Source: CAIKBL01 sp050247235
GTDB lineage: Bacteria; Pseudomonadota; Gammaproteobacteria; Ga0077536
Length of the DNA stretch: 64,000 nucleotides
Reading direction: 5' to 3'
NCBI GenBank assembly: GCA_050247235.1
Contig: JBFWUN010000021.1
Span: forward strand, 1 to 64,000
Below are positions 34,163-43,964 of the stretch, piece by piece. How positions within the stretch are numbered: position 1 is the stretch's first letter; each line of letters begins with the position of its first letter. The translations under genes and the position numbers were made by a program. Under the pieces are notes generated by a model. That model was not told the origin of the DNA, ran no database searches, and worked only from the letters and a program-made list of their open reading frames with translations.

Positions 34163-35002
34163 TCAGCCGGCGCCCGTCAGTGCCGTGCGCACGCGCCGCA
34201 GCCAGGCCTGCACGGTTTCCATGTGAGCCGGTCCGAGGCGGAACAGGATCTTGTGGCCCGCGGACGCGGCTTCGAGCGCCGGATCCGCGTAACGGTAATA
34301 CACCTTGGGCTGCACAAGCCGCAGCGGTTCCGGCGGTGGCACGGCGGTCAGCAGGTGATCGATGACGGCGAGCAACCGGTCGTCAAATGCGCGCCCCGGG
34401 TAGCCGAGTTCCTCGTACGCCTGCTGCAGCAGCGGGTGGAAGCGGTGATACAGTGCCACGACCCGCGCCGGATCGACACCCGTCACGAGCGCAACCACGG
34501 TGTCATAGCGCGCGTGGTTCGCCGGATCTCGGCGCAGCGAGCCGTCGTCTGCTTCGTACACCAGGAATCGTCCGCCCAGCGGAAGCACGCTGCGCTGCTG
34601 CGGAGACACGCGGCCCGCCGTCAGGTTGTCGATCGTCGCGACGAACCGGCGCGCCAGCGCCTCGGGCTGCACGAACTGCGCGAGCGCCTCCGCGGGGACG
34701 AGTTCGACGAGCGCCGCACGCATGTCCGCATCGCTCTCCGCGAGCGGGGGCAGCGGTACCGGCGCAATCTCGTCCGCGGGCGGGTGCACGATGGACGGGA
34801 CCTCCGGTGGCTGTGAAGGTGACGGCACCGGCGGCATCGCCTGCACCGGTGGCGGGGGCGGTACGTCCGCGGCGGGTGCCGGGACGCCGGTCGCGGGCGG
34901 CGGCGCAAACACGGGAACCTTTTCCACGAACCAGCGATAGCCAAGCCAGCCCAGCGCGATCGCGACGCTGATCGCCGCGAGTATCTCAAGCGGGCGCTTC
35001 AC
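34163..35002 (-). CDS. DUF3014 family membrane-anchored protein
   Basis: A 279-aa protein with an N-terminal membrane anchor (LEILAAISVAIALGWLGYRWF), a proline-rich periplasmic linker at about 35-85, and a C-terminal DUF3014 domain (DADMRAALVELVPAEALAQFVQPEALARRFVATIDNLTAGRV, RYDTVVALVTGVDPARVVALYHRFHPLLQQAYEELGYPG, LVQPKVYYRYADPALEAASAGHKILFRLGP). Function unknown; the anchored, proline-stalked layout suggests an envelope-facing role. It follows the 189-aa hypothetical gene by 25 bp on the same strand. Confidence 0.88.
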   Translation of the reverse strand: MKRPLEILAAISVAIALGWLGYRWFVEKVPVFAPPPATGVPAPAADVPPPPPVQAMPPVPSPSQPPEVPSIVHPPADEIAPVPLPPLAESDADMRAALVELVPAEALAQFVQPEALARRFVATIDNLTAGRVSPQQRSVLPLGGRFLVYEADDGSLRRDPANHARYDTVVALVTGVDPARVVALYHRFHPLLQQAYEELGYPGRAFDDRLLAVIDHLLTAVPPPEPLRLVQPKVYYRYADPALEAASAGHKILFRLGPAHMETVQAWLRRVRTALTGAG

Positions 35003-35027
35003 GCGCGTGCTCCGGCGGCACGCGCCC

Positions 35028-35597
35028 TCATGAACCAGGCGGGCTCAGCGACAGCCCGCTGGTGTCGATGTCGGCGGGCGGCGGCGGTGGAGAGTCATCC
35101 AACGGGGTGCCGGCGGGCGCGAGCGCGAACGCGCTCAGGTCGTACTCCGGCTCGGGAGTCGGGATCGCCTCCACCAGCAGTGCGCCCACTTCCGCCACAC
35201 TCATCCCCGAGAGATCGAACTCCGGGGCCGTCACGCGGGTCGGTTCCACCAGCAGCACGCCAGGTTCGGATATGGTCAGCGGCACCGCGGCCGGTACCGG
35301 CGGCGGCGCGGCCGCAGGGGCTGCGCCCGCCGCCGCCGCGGGAGGTGCCGGCGCGGCAGCAGGTGCCCCTTGCGTCACGATCTCCACGCTGGCACCCACC
35401 TTGGCGAGCGCCGCCTGGTAGTTGCGCGCGGTCTCGGCATCCACGCCCTTCTTGATCACGGTGCGCGTGGCGCACAGCGCTTCCACGCGCGCGGCATCCA
35501 CCTTGAACAGCTGGGCGAGCCCCGCCTTCATCACCGCGGGGTCGGCGCCGGCAAGCACCTGTCCGGCGAAGACGATGTCGAAGCGCTGGTCGGCCAT
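35028..35597 (-). CDS. Hypothetical protein, small N-terminal domain plus Ala/Pro-rich tail
   Basis: A 189-aa protein I do not recognise by name. The first 75 residues form a compact predicted domain (MADQRFDIVFAGQVLAGADPAVMKAGLAQLFKVDAARVEALCATRTVIKKGVDAETARNYQAALAKVGASVEIV), a pattern seen repeatedly in proteobacterial hypothetical proteins. The rest is low-complexity Ala/Pro with two short acidic repeats (EFDLSGMS and EYDLSAFAL) and an end rich in Pro. No signal peptide or membrane segment. It is probably co-transcribed with the DUF3014 gene. Confidence 0.6.
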   Translation of the reverse strand: MADQRFDIVFAGQVLAGADPAVMKAGLAQLFKVDAARVEALCATRTVIKKGVDAETARNYQAALAKVGASVEIVTQGAPAAAPAPPAAAAGAAPAAAPPPVPAAVPLTISEPGVLLVEPTRVTAPEFDLSGMSVAEVGALLVEAIPTPEPEYDLSAFALAPAGTPLDDSPPPPPADIDTSGLSLSPPGS

Positions 35598-35717
35598 GGC
35601 GATCCTCGCGGGGTCAGTCGGTCCGTGCGCGCATCGTAAACCAATTCGGCGCGCGTGCGTCAGCGCGTGCGGTGTGCTAAGAACGATGCACCATCACCCG
35701 TTCCGGGAGTGTGCATC

Positions 35718-36251
35718 TTGATCAGAGAGATCCTTCGCATGGGCGATCCGCGGCTGCTCGCGGTCGCGGAGCCGGTACGCGAGTTCGATACGCCGGCACT
35801 GCACGCGCTGCTGAGCGATTTGTTCGAGACGATGCACGCAGCGAACGGTGCCGGACTCGCGGCGCCCCAGATCGGCGTGCCGCTGCGCGTCGTGATCTTC
35901 GGTTACGCGGCGCGCAACCCCCGCTATCCCGATGCGCCGCTGGTGCCGGAGACGGTGCTGATCAATCCCACCCTGACGCCGCTCGACGAAACGCTGGAAG
36001 AAGGTTGGGAGGGTTGCCTGTCGGTGCCGGGCCTGCGCGGCGTGGTGCCGCGCCACGCACGTCTGCGCTACCAGGGTTTCGATGCACGCGGGGACATCAT
36101 TGACCGGACGGTGGAGGGTTTCCACGCGCGCGTGGTCCAGCACGAATGCGATCACCTCGATGGCATCCTGTACCCGATGCGCATCCGCGATTTCTCGCGA
36201 TTCGGGTTCACCGACATCCTGTTTCCCGGGTTGGACGCCGGCGACGACTGA
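35718..36251 (+). CDS. def: Peptide deformylase
   Basis: A 177-aa metalloenzyme that removes the formyl group from nascent N-terminal methionine. All three family motifs are present: GAGLAAPQIG (residues 44-53), EGCLSVPG with the metal-binding Cys, and QHECDHLDGILY with the two metal-binding His and catalytic Glu. TTG 35718 was chosen because it gives the canonical N terminus IREILRMGDPRLL and has GGGAG at the right distance; longer in-frame starts have no family similarity. This is probably one of two or more deformylases in the genome, since no fmt is adjacent. It converges on the ring-cleavage dioxygenase. Confidence 0.94.
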   Translation: MIREILRMGDPRLLAVAEPVREFDTPALHALLSDLFETMHAANGAGLAAPQIGVPLRVVIFGYAARNPRYPDAPLVPETVLINPTLTPLDETLEEGWEGCLSVPGLRGVVPRHARLRYQGFDARGDIIDRTVEGFHARVVQHECDHLDGILYPMRIRDFSRFGFTDILFPGLDAGDD

Positions 36252-36300
36252 CGTCGGCGCAGGCGTCGCCCGGGACGGCGGGCCTCCCGCGGCGTCAGTC
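36246..36300. terminator. Inverted repeat spanning two convergent stop codons
   Basis: GACTGACG (36246-36253) and its complement CGTCAGTC (36293-36300) bracket the 43-bp space between def and the dioxygenase; each arm contains the stop codon of one gene. The intervening sequence is GC-rich and can fold further. It could act as a bidirectional terminator, though no T tract is visible. Confidence 0.3.
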
Positions 36301-37263
36301 CTGCAGAACCCCGAGCTGTCGCACGAGTTCTTCACGGCTGGCGCGGAACTGGGGTGACACCATCACTTCCCGTCCGAGGGACTCGGCGGGTTCGTCGCAC
36401 AGGAACCCGTCCGGGTGCGTCACCGTCGCCTCGAACAGCGCGCCACTCGGCGTACGCACGTAGATGGAGTCGAAATAGCCGCGGTCCTTCACGTCGGACG
36501 TATCCGTGAATCCCATGCCCTCCAGGAATCCCTTGATCGCGTCCTGCTCGGCGTGCGTCGCCACCTGGAACGCCATGTGATGCACGGCGCCCTCGCTGAG
36601 CGTCCAGCTGCCCTGCTTGAGTGCGGGCTCCACCACGAAGTCGATGTAGGTGCCGCTGCCGCCTGCGCCCAGCGCGTAGCGCACGTAGCGTCCGTCCTCG
36701 GCGATCCGCTGCGCGCCCCAGCCGCGCTCCATGAATTCCTCCATCGAATCCATGTCCCGCACCGAGACGCAGATCGCGTGCGTACCGCGCAGCATCAGGT
36801 CACGCGGCACGGGCCCGTCGGTGCGCGGCGCGCGGGTGTCGTCCGCGGCGCCGACGATCGTGTAGTCAATGCCGCAGGGATGACGGAAATCGAGGCAGCG
36901 TTCACCCAGTCGTTCATCTTCCCGCACGTCGAACCCATGCTGCGTGAGGCGGTCCCGCCAGTACCCGAGCGCCGACCCGGGGACCGACAGGCTGAAATAC
37001 GTAATCTGTCCCGAACCGCGACGCGCCTTCGGACCGCCGGCGTGGCGTACCGGGAAGCTCGTCACGAGCGAGCTCTCTTCGCCCATGTCGTTGCCGTAAT
37101 AGAGGTGGTAGATGGGGATCTGGCCGTCGTACAGCAGCGTCTTCTTGACGCTTTTCAGACCCAGCACCTTGGTGTGGAAGTCGTAGTCTTCCTGGGCGTC
37201 ACCCGTGCACAGGGTGATGTGATGGTGGCGGGACAGCGCGGAACCTGGCAGTGCGGTCGACAT
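36295..37263 (-). CDS. VOC-family ring-cleaving dioxygenase (PcpA/MhqO-like)
   Basis: A 322-aa vicinal-oxygen-chelate protein with two glyoxalase-like halves. It resembles the PcpA/MhqO hydroquinone 1,2-dioxygenase group: LSRHHHITLCTGDAQEDYDFHTKVLGLKSVKKTLLYDG at the N terminus; ITYFSLSVPGSALGYWRDRL; the second half starts GTHAICVSVRDMDSMEEFMERGWG, and VHHMAFQVATHAEQD and PSGALFEATVTHPDGF carry the metal His and Glu. An Fe(II) or Mn(II) ring cleavage of a para-diol is likely. GGAGG precedes ATG 37263. Confidence 0.85.
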   Translation of the reverse strand: MSTALPGSALSRHHHITLCTGDAQEDYDFHTKVLGLKSVKKTLLYDGQIPIYHLYYGNDMGEESSLVTSFPVRHAGGPKARRGSGQITYFSLSVPGSALGYWRDRLTQHGFDVREDERLGERCLDFRHPCGIDYTIVGAADDTRAPRTDGPVPRDLMLRGTHAICVSVRDMDSMEEFMERGWGAQRIAEDGRYVRYALGAGGSGTYIDFVVEPALKQGSWTLSEGAVHHMAFQVATHAEQDAIKGFLEGMGFTDTSDVKDRGYFDSIYVRTPSGALFEATVTHPDGFLCDEPAESLGREVMVSPQFRASREELVRQLGVLQD

Positions 37264-37336
37264 CGGGACCTCCAATGGCACTCGTCCGGAGATGGGGAGG
37301 GCAAGGTAGCACTGTCCGACGCCGGGCGGAACGCTC

Positions 37337-37352
37337 GGGGGCATGCGCCCCC
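37337..37352 (-). terminator. GC hairpin between GST-like gene and dioxygenase
   Basis: A 6-bp stem GGGGGC/GCCCCC with loop ATGC lies 66 nt past the stop of the GST-like gene. There is no T tract, so terminator function is uncertain. Confidence 0.25.
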
Positions 37353-37418
37353 CTGGACGAAGGCGACCCCGGCGCGCGCCGCGGGATCACGCCACGGGCG
37401 CCGCCGGGGAGCGTGGGC

Positions 37419-38255
37419 TCAGAACACGATCGGAAATTCGAGGTGCGTTTCGTAGATGAAGTCGCGGTGCGCCCGCAGCGCGGGGGTCAGCGCGGCCTCG
37501 ATGCGCGGGTCCGTGTTGCCGTAGGCCCCGCGGAAGCCTTCCGCCATCGGGCATTTCTCCGGTGGCAGCGGATCGAGGATGGCGCAGCACGTGGCCCAGT
37601 AGATGTCGACCGCGGAGAGCCGGTCGCCCACCAGGTAGCGCTTGCCGGCGGCCTGCTGCCGTGCGAGTTGCGCGGCGACCGCGCTGACGATGTCGCGGAT
37701 CCTCAGTGCCGCCGCTTCCGCCGCCGCCGGCGAATACCCGTACTTGTCACCCAGGAAGGTCCAGAAGGCGCGCTGCGGGTCATCCGCAGGCAGCGTCTTC
37801 AGCGGACCGTCGACCATCAGCAGGCGCTTGACCCACACCATGCCGTTCTCGCCCAGCAGTTCGTTCGCCAGGCCGAACATCGTGACGCGGTCGTCCACGC
37901 TCGCCGGCACCAGCGACGGCGACGGTGCGAGCCGTTCGGCGAGGTTCAGCTGGTCAATCCACGAGGACCGCGGGCGCTCGTCGTTCCACGCGACGACGGG
38001 CGCGCTCGCCTGCCCGGTCCACGCGATGAGTTCGCTCTGCGAGCCGCCCATCCCGAGCGCGAGATCGGACGTTCCGGCGTCCCCGCTGCGCACGGCGGTG
38101 TACTTCAGGCCCTTCACCCAGAACACGCCCTTGCAGGCCTCGCGCCACGGTCCGGGGATCGGGTAGGCCCCGAGCACGATGCGCAGGCCGGACATCTTGC
38201 GCGCTTCCGCGATCTCCACGTACCTGACCTTGATGTCCTCGAATCCGATCGCCAC
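37419..38255 (-). CDS. Glutathione S-transferase-like protein
   Basis: A 278-aa protein with a thioredoxin-like N-terminal half (LRIVLGAYPIPGPWREACKGVFWVKGLKYTAVRSGDAG, SELIAWTGQASAPVVAWNDERPRSSWIDQLNLAERLAP) and a helical C-terminal half (GKRYLVGDRLSAVDIYWATCCAILDPLP), the usual GST C-domain motif with a conserved Asp. The N-terminal catalytic Ser/Cys position is not obvious. GTG 38255 with GGGAGG upstream is the best start. It is convergent with nothing and divergent from the LLM oxidoreductase gene. Confidence 0.72.
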   Translation of the reverse strand: MAIGFEDIKVRYVEIAEARKMSGLRIVLGAYPIPGPWREACKGVFWVKGLKYTAVRSGDAGTSDLALGMGGSQSELIAWTGQASAPVVAWNDERPRSSWIDQLNLAERLAPSPSLVPASVDDRVTMFGLANELLGENGMVWVKRLLMVDGPLKTLPADDPQRAFWTFLGDKYGYSPAAAEAAALRIRDIVSAVAAQLARQQAAGKRYLVGDRLSAVDIYWATCCAILDPLPPEKCPMAEGFRGAYGNTDPRIEAALTPALRAHRDFIYETHLEFPIVF

Positions 38256-38431
38256 GCTCGCCTCCCGTCGCTTGCTGGGTGAATACGCGCGAGCCTGCCA
38301 CGAAAACGGGCACGCGACCAGTGACGCCGCGCGTGTCGGAGGAATGCACCTGCCGGCGTGGGTGCCGCGCACATGGGCGCTCCGCCACATCCGTTGTATG
38401 CTGCGGCGGCCCCTTCCCCTGGAGAACGCCG

Positions 38432-39538
38432 ATGCACGTAGGCATGTCCCCGATCTTCCAGAACCCCGGCAACCAGCTCTCCGACGCCGAGGTCTACCGC
38501 GAGGAGGTGCGACTCGCGGACATGGCCGAAGGCCTCGGCTTCGATTCCATCTGGGCGATCGAACATCACTTCACCGACTACACGATGTGTCCGGACCCGG
38601 TGCAGTTCCTGACCTACATGGCCGGACGCACCCAACGCGTGCTGCTCGGCACCAGCGTGATCGTGATCCCGTGGCACGATCCCATGCGCGTCGCCGAGCA
38701 GGTCTCGATGCTCGACCACCTCTCCGGGGGCCGCATGATCCTCGGCCTCGGCCGCGGGCTCGCGCGCGTGGAGTACGACGGCTTCCGCATTCCGCAGGGT
38801 GAAGGACGCGAGCGCTTCGTGGAATACGCGCAGATGCTGATCGAAGGCCTGGAGCGCGGTTACATGGAGGGCGGAGACACGTTGCACCAGCCGCGCCGGG
38901 ACATCCGCCCGCTGCCGCTCAAATCCTTCCGCGGCCGCACCTACGCCGCCGCCGTGTCGCCGGAATCGATGCCCATCATGGCGAAGCTCGGCGTCGGCCT
39001 CCTCGTGATCCCGCAGAAGCCGTGGGACGTGGTGAAGCAGGATCTCGCGATCTACCGTGACGTGTTCGTGAAGGAGAACCGCTGCGAGCCGCCGCCGCCG
39101 TTCTGTGGCGGCTTTTACTTCGTGGACAAGGATCCGGTACGCGCCGAGGAACTCGGGATGCGTTACATCGGGGACTACTACCATACGGCGATGAAGCACT
39201 ACGAAATGGCGAGCAGCCGGTTCGGCACCGACAAGGGTTACGAGTTCTACCGCGGTGTCAGCAAGTACATCGGCAAGCACGGCCAGGAAGGCGCGGCGGC
39301 GGATTTCGCCAAGCTGATGCCGTGGGGCACGCCGAAGCAGGTGCTGGAGAAGCTCGACTACATCCGGAGCATCCTCGGCATGAATGCGATCAGCGGCAAC
39401 TTCAGCTTTGCCGGGATGCCCTACGCCGAGGCGGAGCGCAGCATGAAATGTTTCGCCGAGCACGTGCTGCCGGAGGTCAGGAAATGGAAGGCCGCGCCAT
39501 TCGGCGAGGCGCCGGCACTGAACCTGCGCGTCGCGTGA
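38432..39538 (+). CDS. LLM-class flavin-dependent oxidoreductase
   Basis: A 368-aa luciferase-like monooxygenase distinct from the one at 24578: MHVGMSPIFQNPG at the N terminus, LGFDSIWAIEHHFTDYTMCPDP with the His typical of this group, VIPWHDPMRVAEQVSMLDHLSGGRMILGLGRGLARVEYDGF and AVSPESMPIMAKLGVGLLVIPQKPW. GGAG precedes ATG 38432. The esterase gene starts 25 bp after its stop, so the two are likely one transcript: oxidation followed by ester hydrolysis is a plausible pairing, as in Baeyer-Villiger-type pathways, but this is inference. Confidence 0.85.
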   Translation: MHVGMSPIFQNPGNQLSDAEVYREEVRLADMAEGLGFDSIWAIEHHFTDYTMCPDPVQFLTYMAGRTQRVLLGTSVIVIPWHDPMRVAEQVSMLDHLSGGRMILGLGRGLARVEYDGFRIPQGEGRERFVEYAQMLIEGLERGYMEGGDTLHQPRRDIRPLPLKSFRGRTYAAAVSPESMPIMAKLGVGLLVIPQKPWDVVKQDLAIYRDVFVKENRCEPPPPFCGGFYFVDKDPVRAEELGMRYIGDYYHTAMKHYEMASSRFGTDKGYEFYRGVSKYIGKHGQEGAAADFAKLMPWGTPKQVLEKLDYIRSILGMNAISGNFSFAGMPYAEAERSMKCFAEHVLPEVRKWKAAPFGEAPALNLRVA

Positions 39539-39563
39539 ACGGCGCGCAGCCGGAGGCCCCGCA

Positions 39564-40454
39564 ATGACCCTCGCCGAAATCACCAAGATCAAGGGACTGC
39601 TGCGTGCAAAGGCGCTGCCGCCCGGCGCGCAGACGCCAATTCCCGAGCGCCGTGCGCTGATGGAGAAGCTGGCGTTCCGTGCGGCCGAGGACGTGGCCGT
39701 GGAGATGGCGACGGTCGCGAACCGGCCCGCCGAGTGGCTGCGGGTACCCGCGAGCGATCCATCGCGCGTGGTGCTGTACCTGCACGGCGGCGGCTACGTG
39801 ATGGGATCGCCGAACACCCACCGCAGTCTCGCCGGGGAACTTGCACGGGCCGCCGGCGCGCGCGTGCTGCTGCCGGACTACCGGCTCGCGCCGGAAGCGC
39901 CGTTCCCGGCGGCGGTGGACGATGCGGTAGCGGCCTACCGGGCGATCCTCGCGCACGGCGTCGCGCCGTCCCGCGTTGCCATCGCGGGCGATTCCGCCGG
40001 GGGCGGACTGACCGTTGCCACCCTGATCGCGCTCCGCGATCGCGGCGTGCCGCTGCCGGCCGCGGGCGTGTGCCTGAGCCCGTGGTCCGATCTGCGCTGC
40101 GCGAACGCGGCGTATCTCACGCGCGCCGCGGCGGATCCGATGGTCAACGCCGCAGACATCCGCTTCATGGCGGATGCGTACCTGCAAGGTGCGGATCCGG
40201 ATTCGCCGCTGGCATCACCGAATCGCGCGGACCTGTCGGGACTGCCCTCGCTGCTGATCCACGTGGGGCGGGACGAGGTCCTGCTCGACGACGCCGTGGT
40301 GCTGCACGAGGCTGCGCGCTCCGCGGGCGTGGACAGCACGCTCGAGATCTGGGACGACATGATCCACGTGTGGCACGCGTTCCATCCGATGCTGTCCGAA
40401 GGACGTGACGGCATCTCGCGCATCGGCGCGTTCGTGCGCGACCGCTGGCGCTGA
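39564..40454 (+). CDS. Alpha/beta hydrolase, hormone-sensitive-lipase (HSL) family
   Basis: A 296-aa carboxylesterase of family IV. The oxyanion-hole HGGG is in LYLHGGGYVMGSPNTHRSLAGELA; the nucleophile elbow is GDSAGGG; the acid lies in VGRDEVLLDDAVV, and the catalytic His in MIHVWHAFHPM. The DYRLAPEAPFPAAVDDAVAAYRAIL stretch is a family hallmark. Length is normal. It follows the LLM gene closely and presumably hydrolyses short acyl esters or lactone products. Confidence 0.9.
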   Translation: MTLAEITKIKGLLRAKALPPGAQTPIPERRALMEKLAFRAAEDVAVEMATVANRPAEWLRVPASDPSRVVLYLHGGGYVMGSPNTHRSLAGELARAAGARVLLPDYRLAPEAPFPAAVDDAVAAYRAILAHGVAPSRVAIAGDSAGGGLTVATLIALRDRGVPLPAAGVCLSPWSDLRCANAAYLTRAAADPMVNAADIRFMADAYLQGADPDSPLASPNRADLSGLPSLLIHVGRDEVLLDDAVVLHEAARSAGVDSTLEIWDDMIHVWHAFHPMLSEGRDGISRIGAFVRDRWR

Positions 40455-40615
40455 TCGGTCAACGGCATCCTTTCACGTCGGGGCTCGCGGCATCCGCGCT
40501 GCGCAGATGATGGCGGCGCCGGCCCGCGGCATGCGAGCGCCGATCGCGCGGGCCGTGCCCTCGTCTGCAATGACACCGGTTGGTTCGCGCCGGTCCGGCA
40601 GGCATCACGCCCCTG

Positions 40616-40621
40616 TATCAT
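40616..40621 (+). promoter_or_regulatory. Candidate -10 box (TATCAT) for rlmKL
   Basis: TATCAT ends 7 nt before the rlmKL ATG and no Shine-Dalgarno sequence intervenes, the same geometry as at pepN. A leaderless transcript is predicted; -35 is not evident. Confidence 0.38.
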
Positions 40622-40627
40622 GCGCGC

Positions 40628-42829
<2,202 letters not shown>

Positions 42830-42838
42830 GGAGGCACC

Positions 42839-43879
42839 ATGCAATGGCCGACGAACCAGGGAGTTTTCACCGCGGGCGACGTGACATTGCAGTCAGGGGC
42901 ATGCCTGCGTGACGCACGGCTGTCCTGGAAAACGCACGGCACGCCAACGGCCGCGCGAGACAACGTGATCCTCTACCCCACGAGCTACGGCGCGCGGCAT
43001 TCGGACCTGGAGTGGCTGATCGGGCCCGACGGCATTCTCGACCCGACGCGCTGGTTCATCGTGCAGTGCGATCTGTGCGGCAACGGCCTGTCGTCCTCGC
43101 CCTCCAACGACCCGGATTTTCCCGACCTGGTGACCGTGTACGACAACGTGCAGCTGCAGCGCCGTGCGTTGCGTGAATGCCTGGGCATCACGCGCCTCGC
43201 ATGCGTGTACGGGTGGTCGATGGGTGCGCTGCAGGCCTACCACTGGGCGGCGCTGTTTCCGACCGAGGTCGCGAGCATCGTCGTCAACTGCGGGGTGGCG
43301 CGCACCTCCGTGCACAACCAGGTGTTCCTGCGCGGGATGATGGCGATCCTGGAAGCCGCGCCCGAGCACGTCGGCAACGGCCGGTTCTCCGCGCAGCCGC
43401 TCGCCGCGCTGCGCGCATTCGGCAGGGTCTATGCCGGCTGGGCGCTCAGCCAGGATTTCTATCGTGCGCGCCTGCACCTCGCCGACGGCCCACCGGGCAA
43501 CCTGGGCGCGCCGGACCTGGACACCTTCCTGCTCCGCGACTGGGAGCAGCGCTTCGCGGCGCGCCCCGCCGCGGACCTGTACGCGCAGCTGCGAACCTGG
43601 GACGCCGCCGATATAAGCGCGAACGACACCTGTCGCGGCAATCTAGACCAGGCGCTGGCCGCGATCGAAGCCGAAGTGCTGCTGATGCCGGGCACGCACG
43701 ATCTCTACTTCCGCGTGGCCGACAACGAACTCGAACTGCCGCACCTGCGGCGGGCCACCTGGTGCCCGATTCCGAGCGTGAACGGACATCGCGCCGGCAA
43801 CCCGTTCCCGTGGCCGGAAGACGCGGCATTCATCCGCGACGCGGTACGCGCGCTGCTGGCGCGGGTGCCGCGCGCATGA
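42839..43879 (+). CDS. MetX-like alpha/beta-fold acyltransferase/hydrolase
   Basis: A 346-aa homoserine O-acetyltransferase-family alpha/beta hydrolase. Visible are the nucleophile elbow VYGWSMGALQAYHWA, an N-terminal SWKTHGTPTAARDNVILYPTSYGARHS, and a C-terminal SVNGHRAGNPFPWPED with the catalytic His; the acid is in LLMPGTHDLYF. Typical MetX has GGSxGGMxA at the elbow; here GWSMGAL marks a divergent subgroup, so homoserine acylation cannot be assumed. GAGGAGG precedes ATG 42839, and the gene follows rlmKL by 9 bp. Confidence 0.75.
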   Translation: MQWPTNQGVFTAGDVTLQSGACLRDARLSWKTHGTPTAARDNVILYPTSYGARHSDLEWLIGPDGILDPTRWFIVQCDLCGNGLSSSPSNDPDFPDLVTVYDNVQLQRRALRECLGITRLACVYGWSMGALQAYHWAALFPTEVASIVVNCGVARTSVHNQVFLRGMMAILEAAPEHVGNGRFSAQPLAALRAFGRVYAGWALSQDFYRARLHLADGPPGNLGAPDLDTFLLRDWEQRFAARPAADLYAQLRTWDAADISANDTCRGNLDQALAAIEAEVLLMPGTHDLYFRVADNELELPHLRRATWCPIPSVNGHRAGNPFPWPEDAAFIRDAVRALLARVPRA

Positions 43880-43964
43880 GCATGCGACAGCGTGTGGTGC
43901 CTGGCGAATGCCGGTAAACTCGGCGTGACAATCTGATCCACTTGGACGCCACCGGGAGATATTC

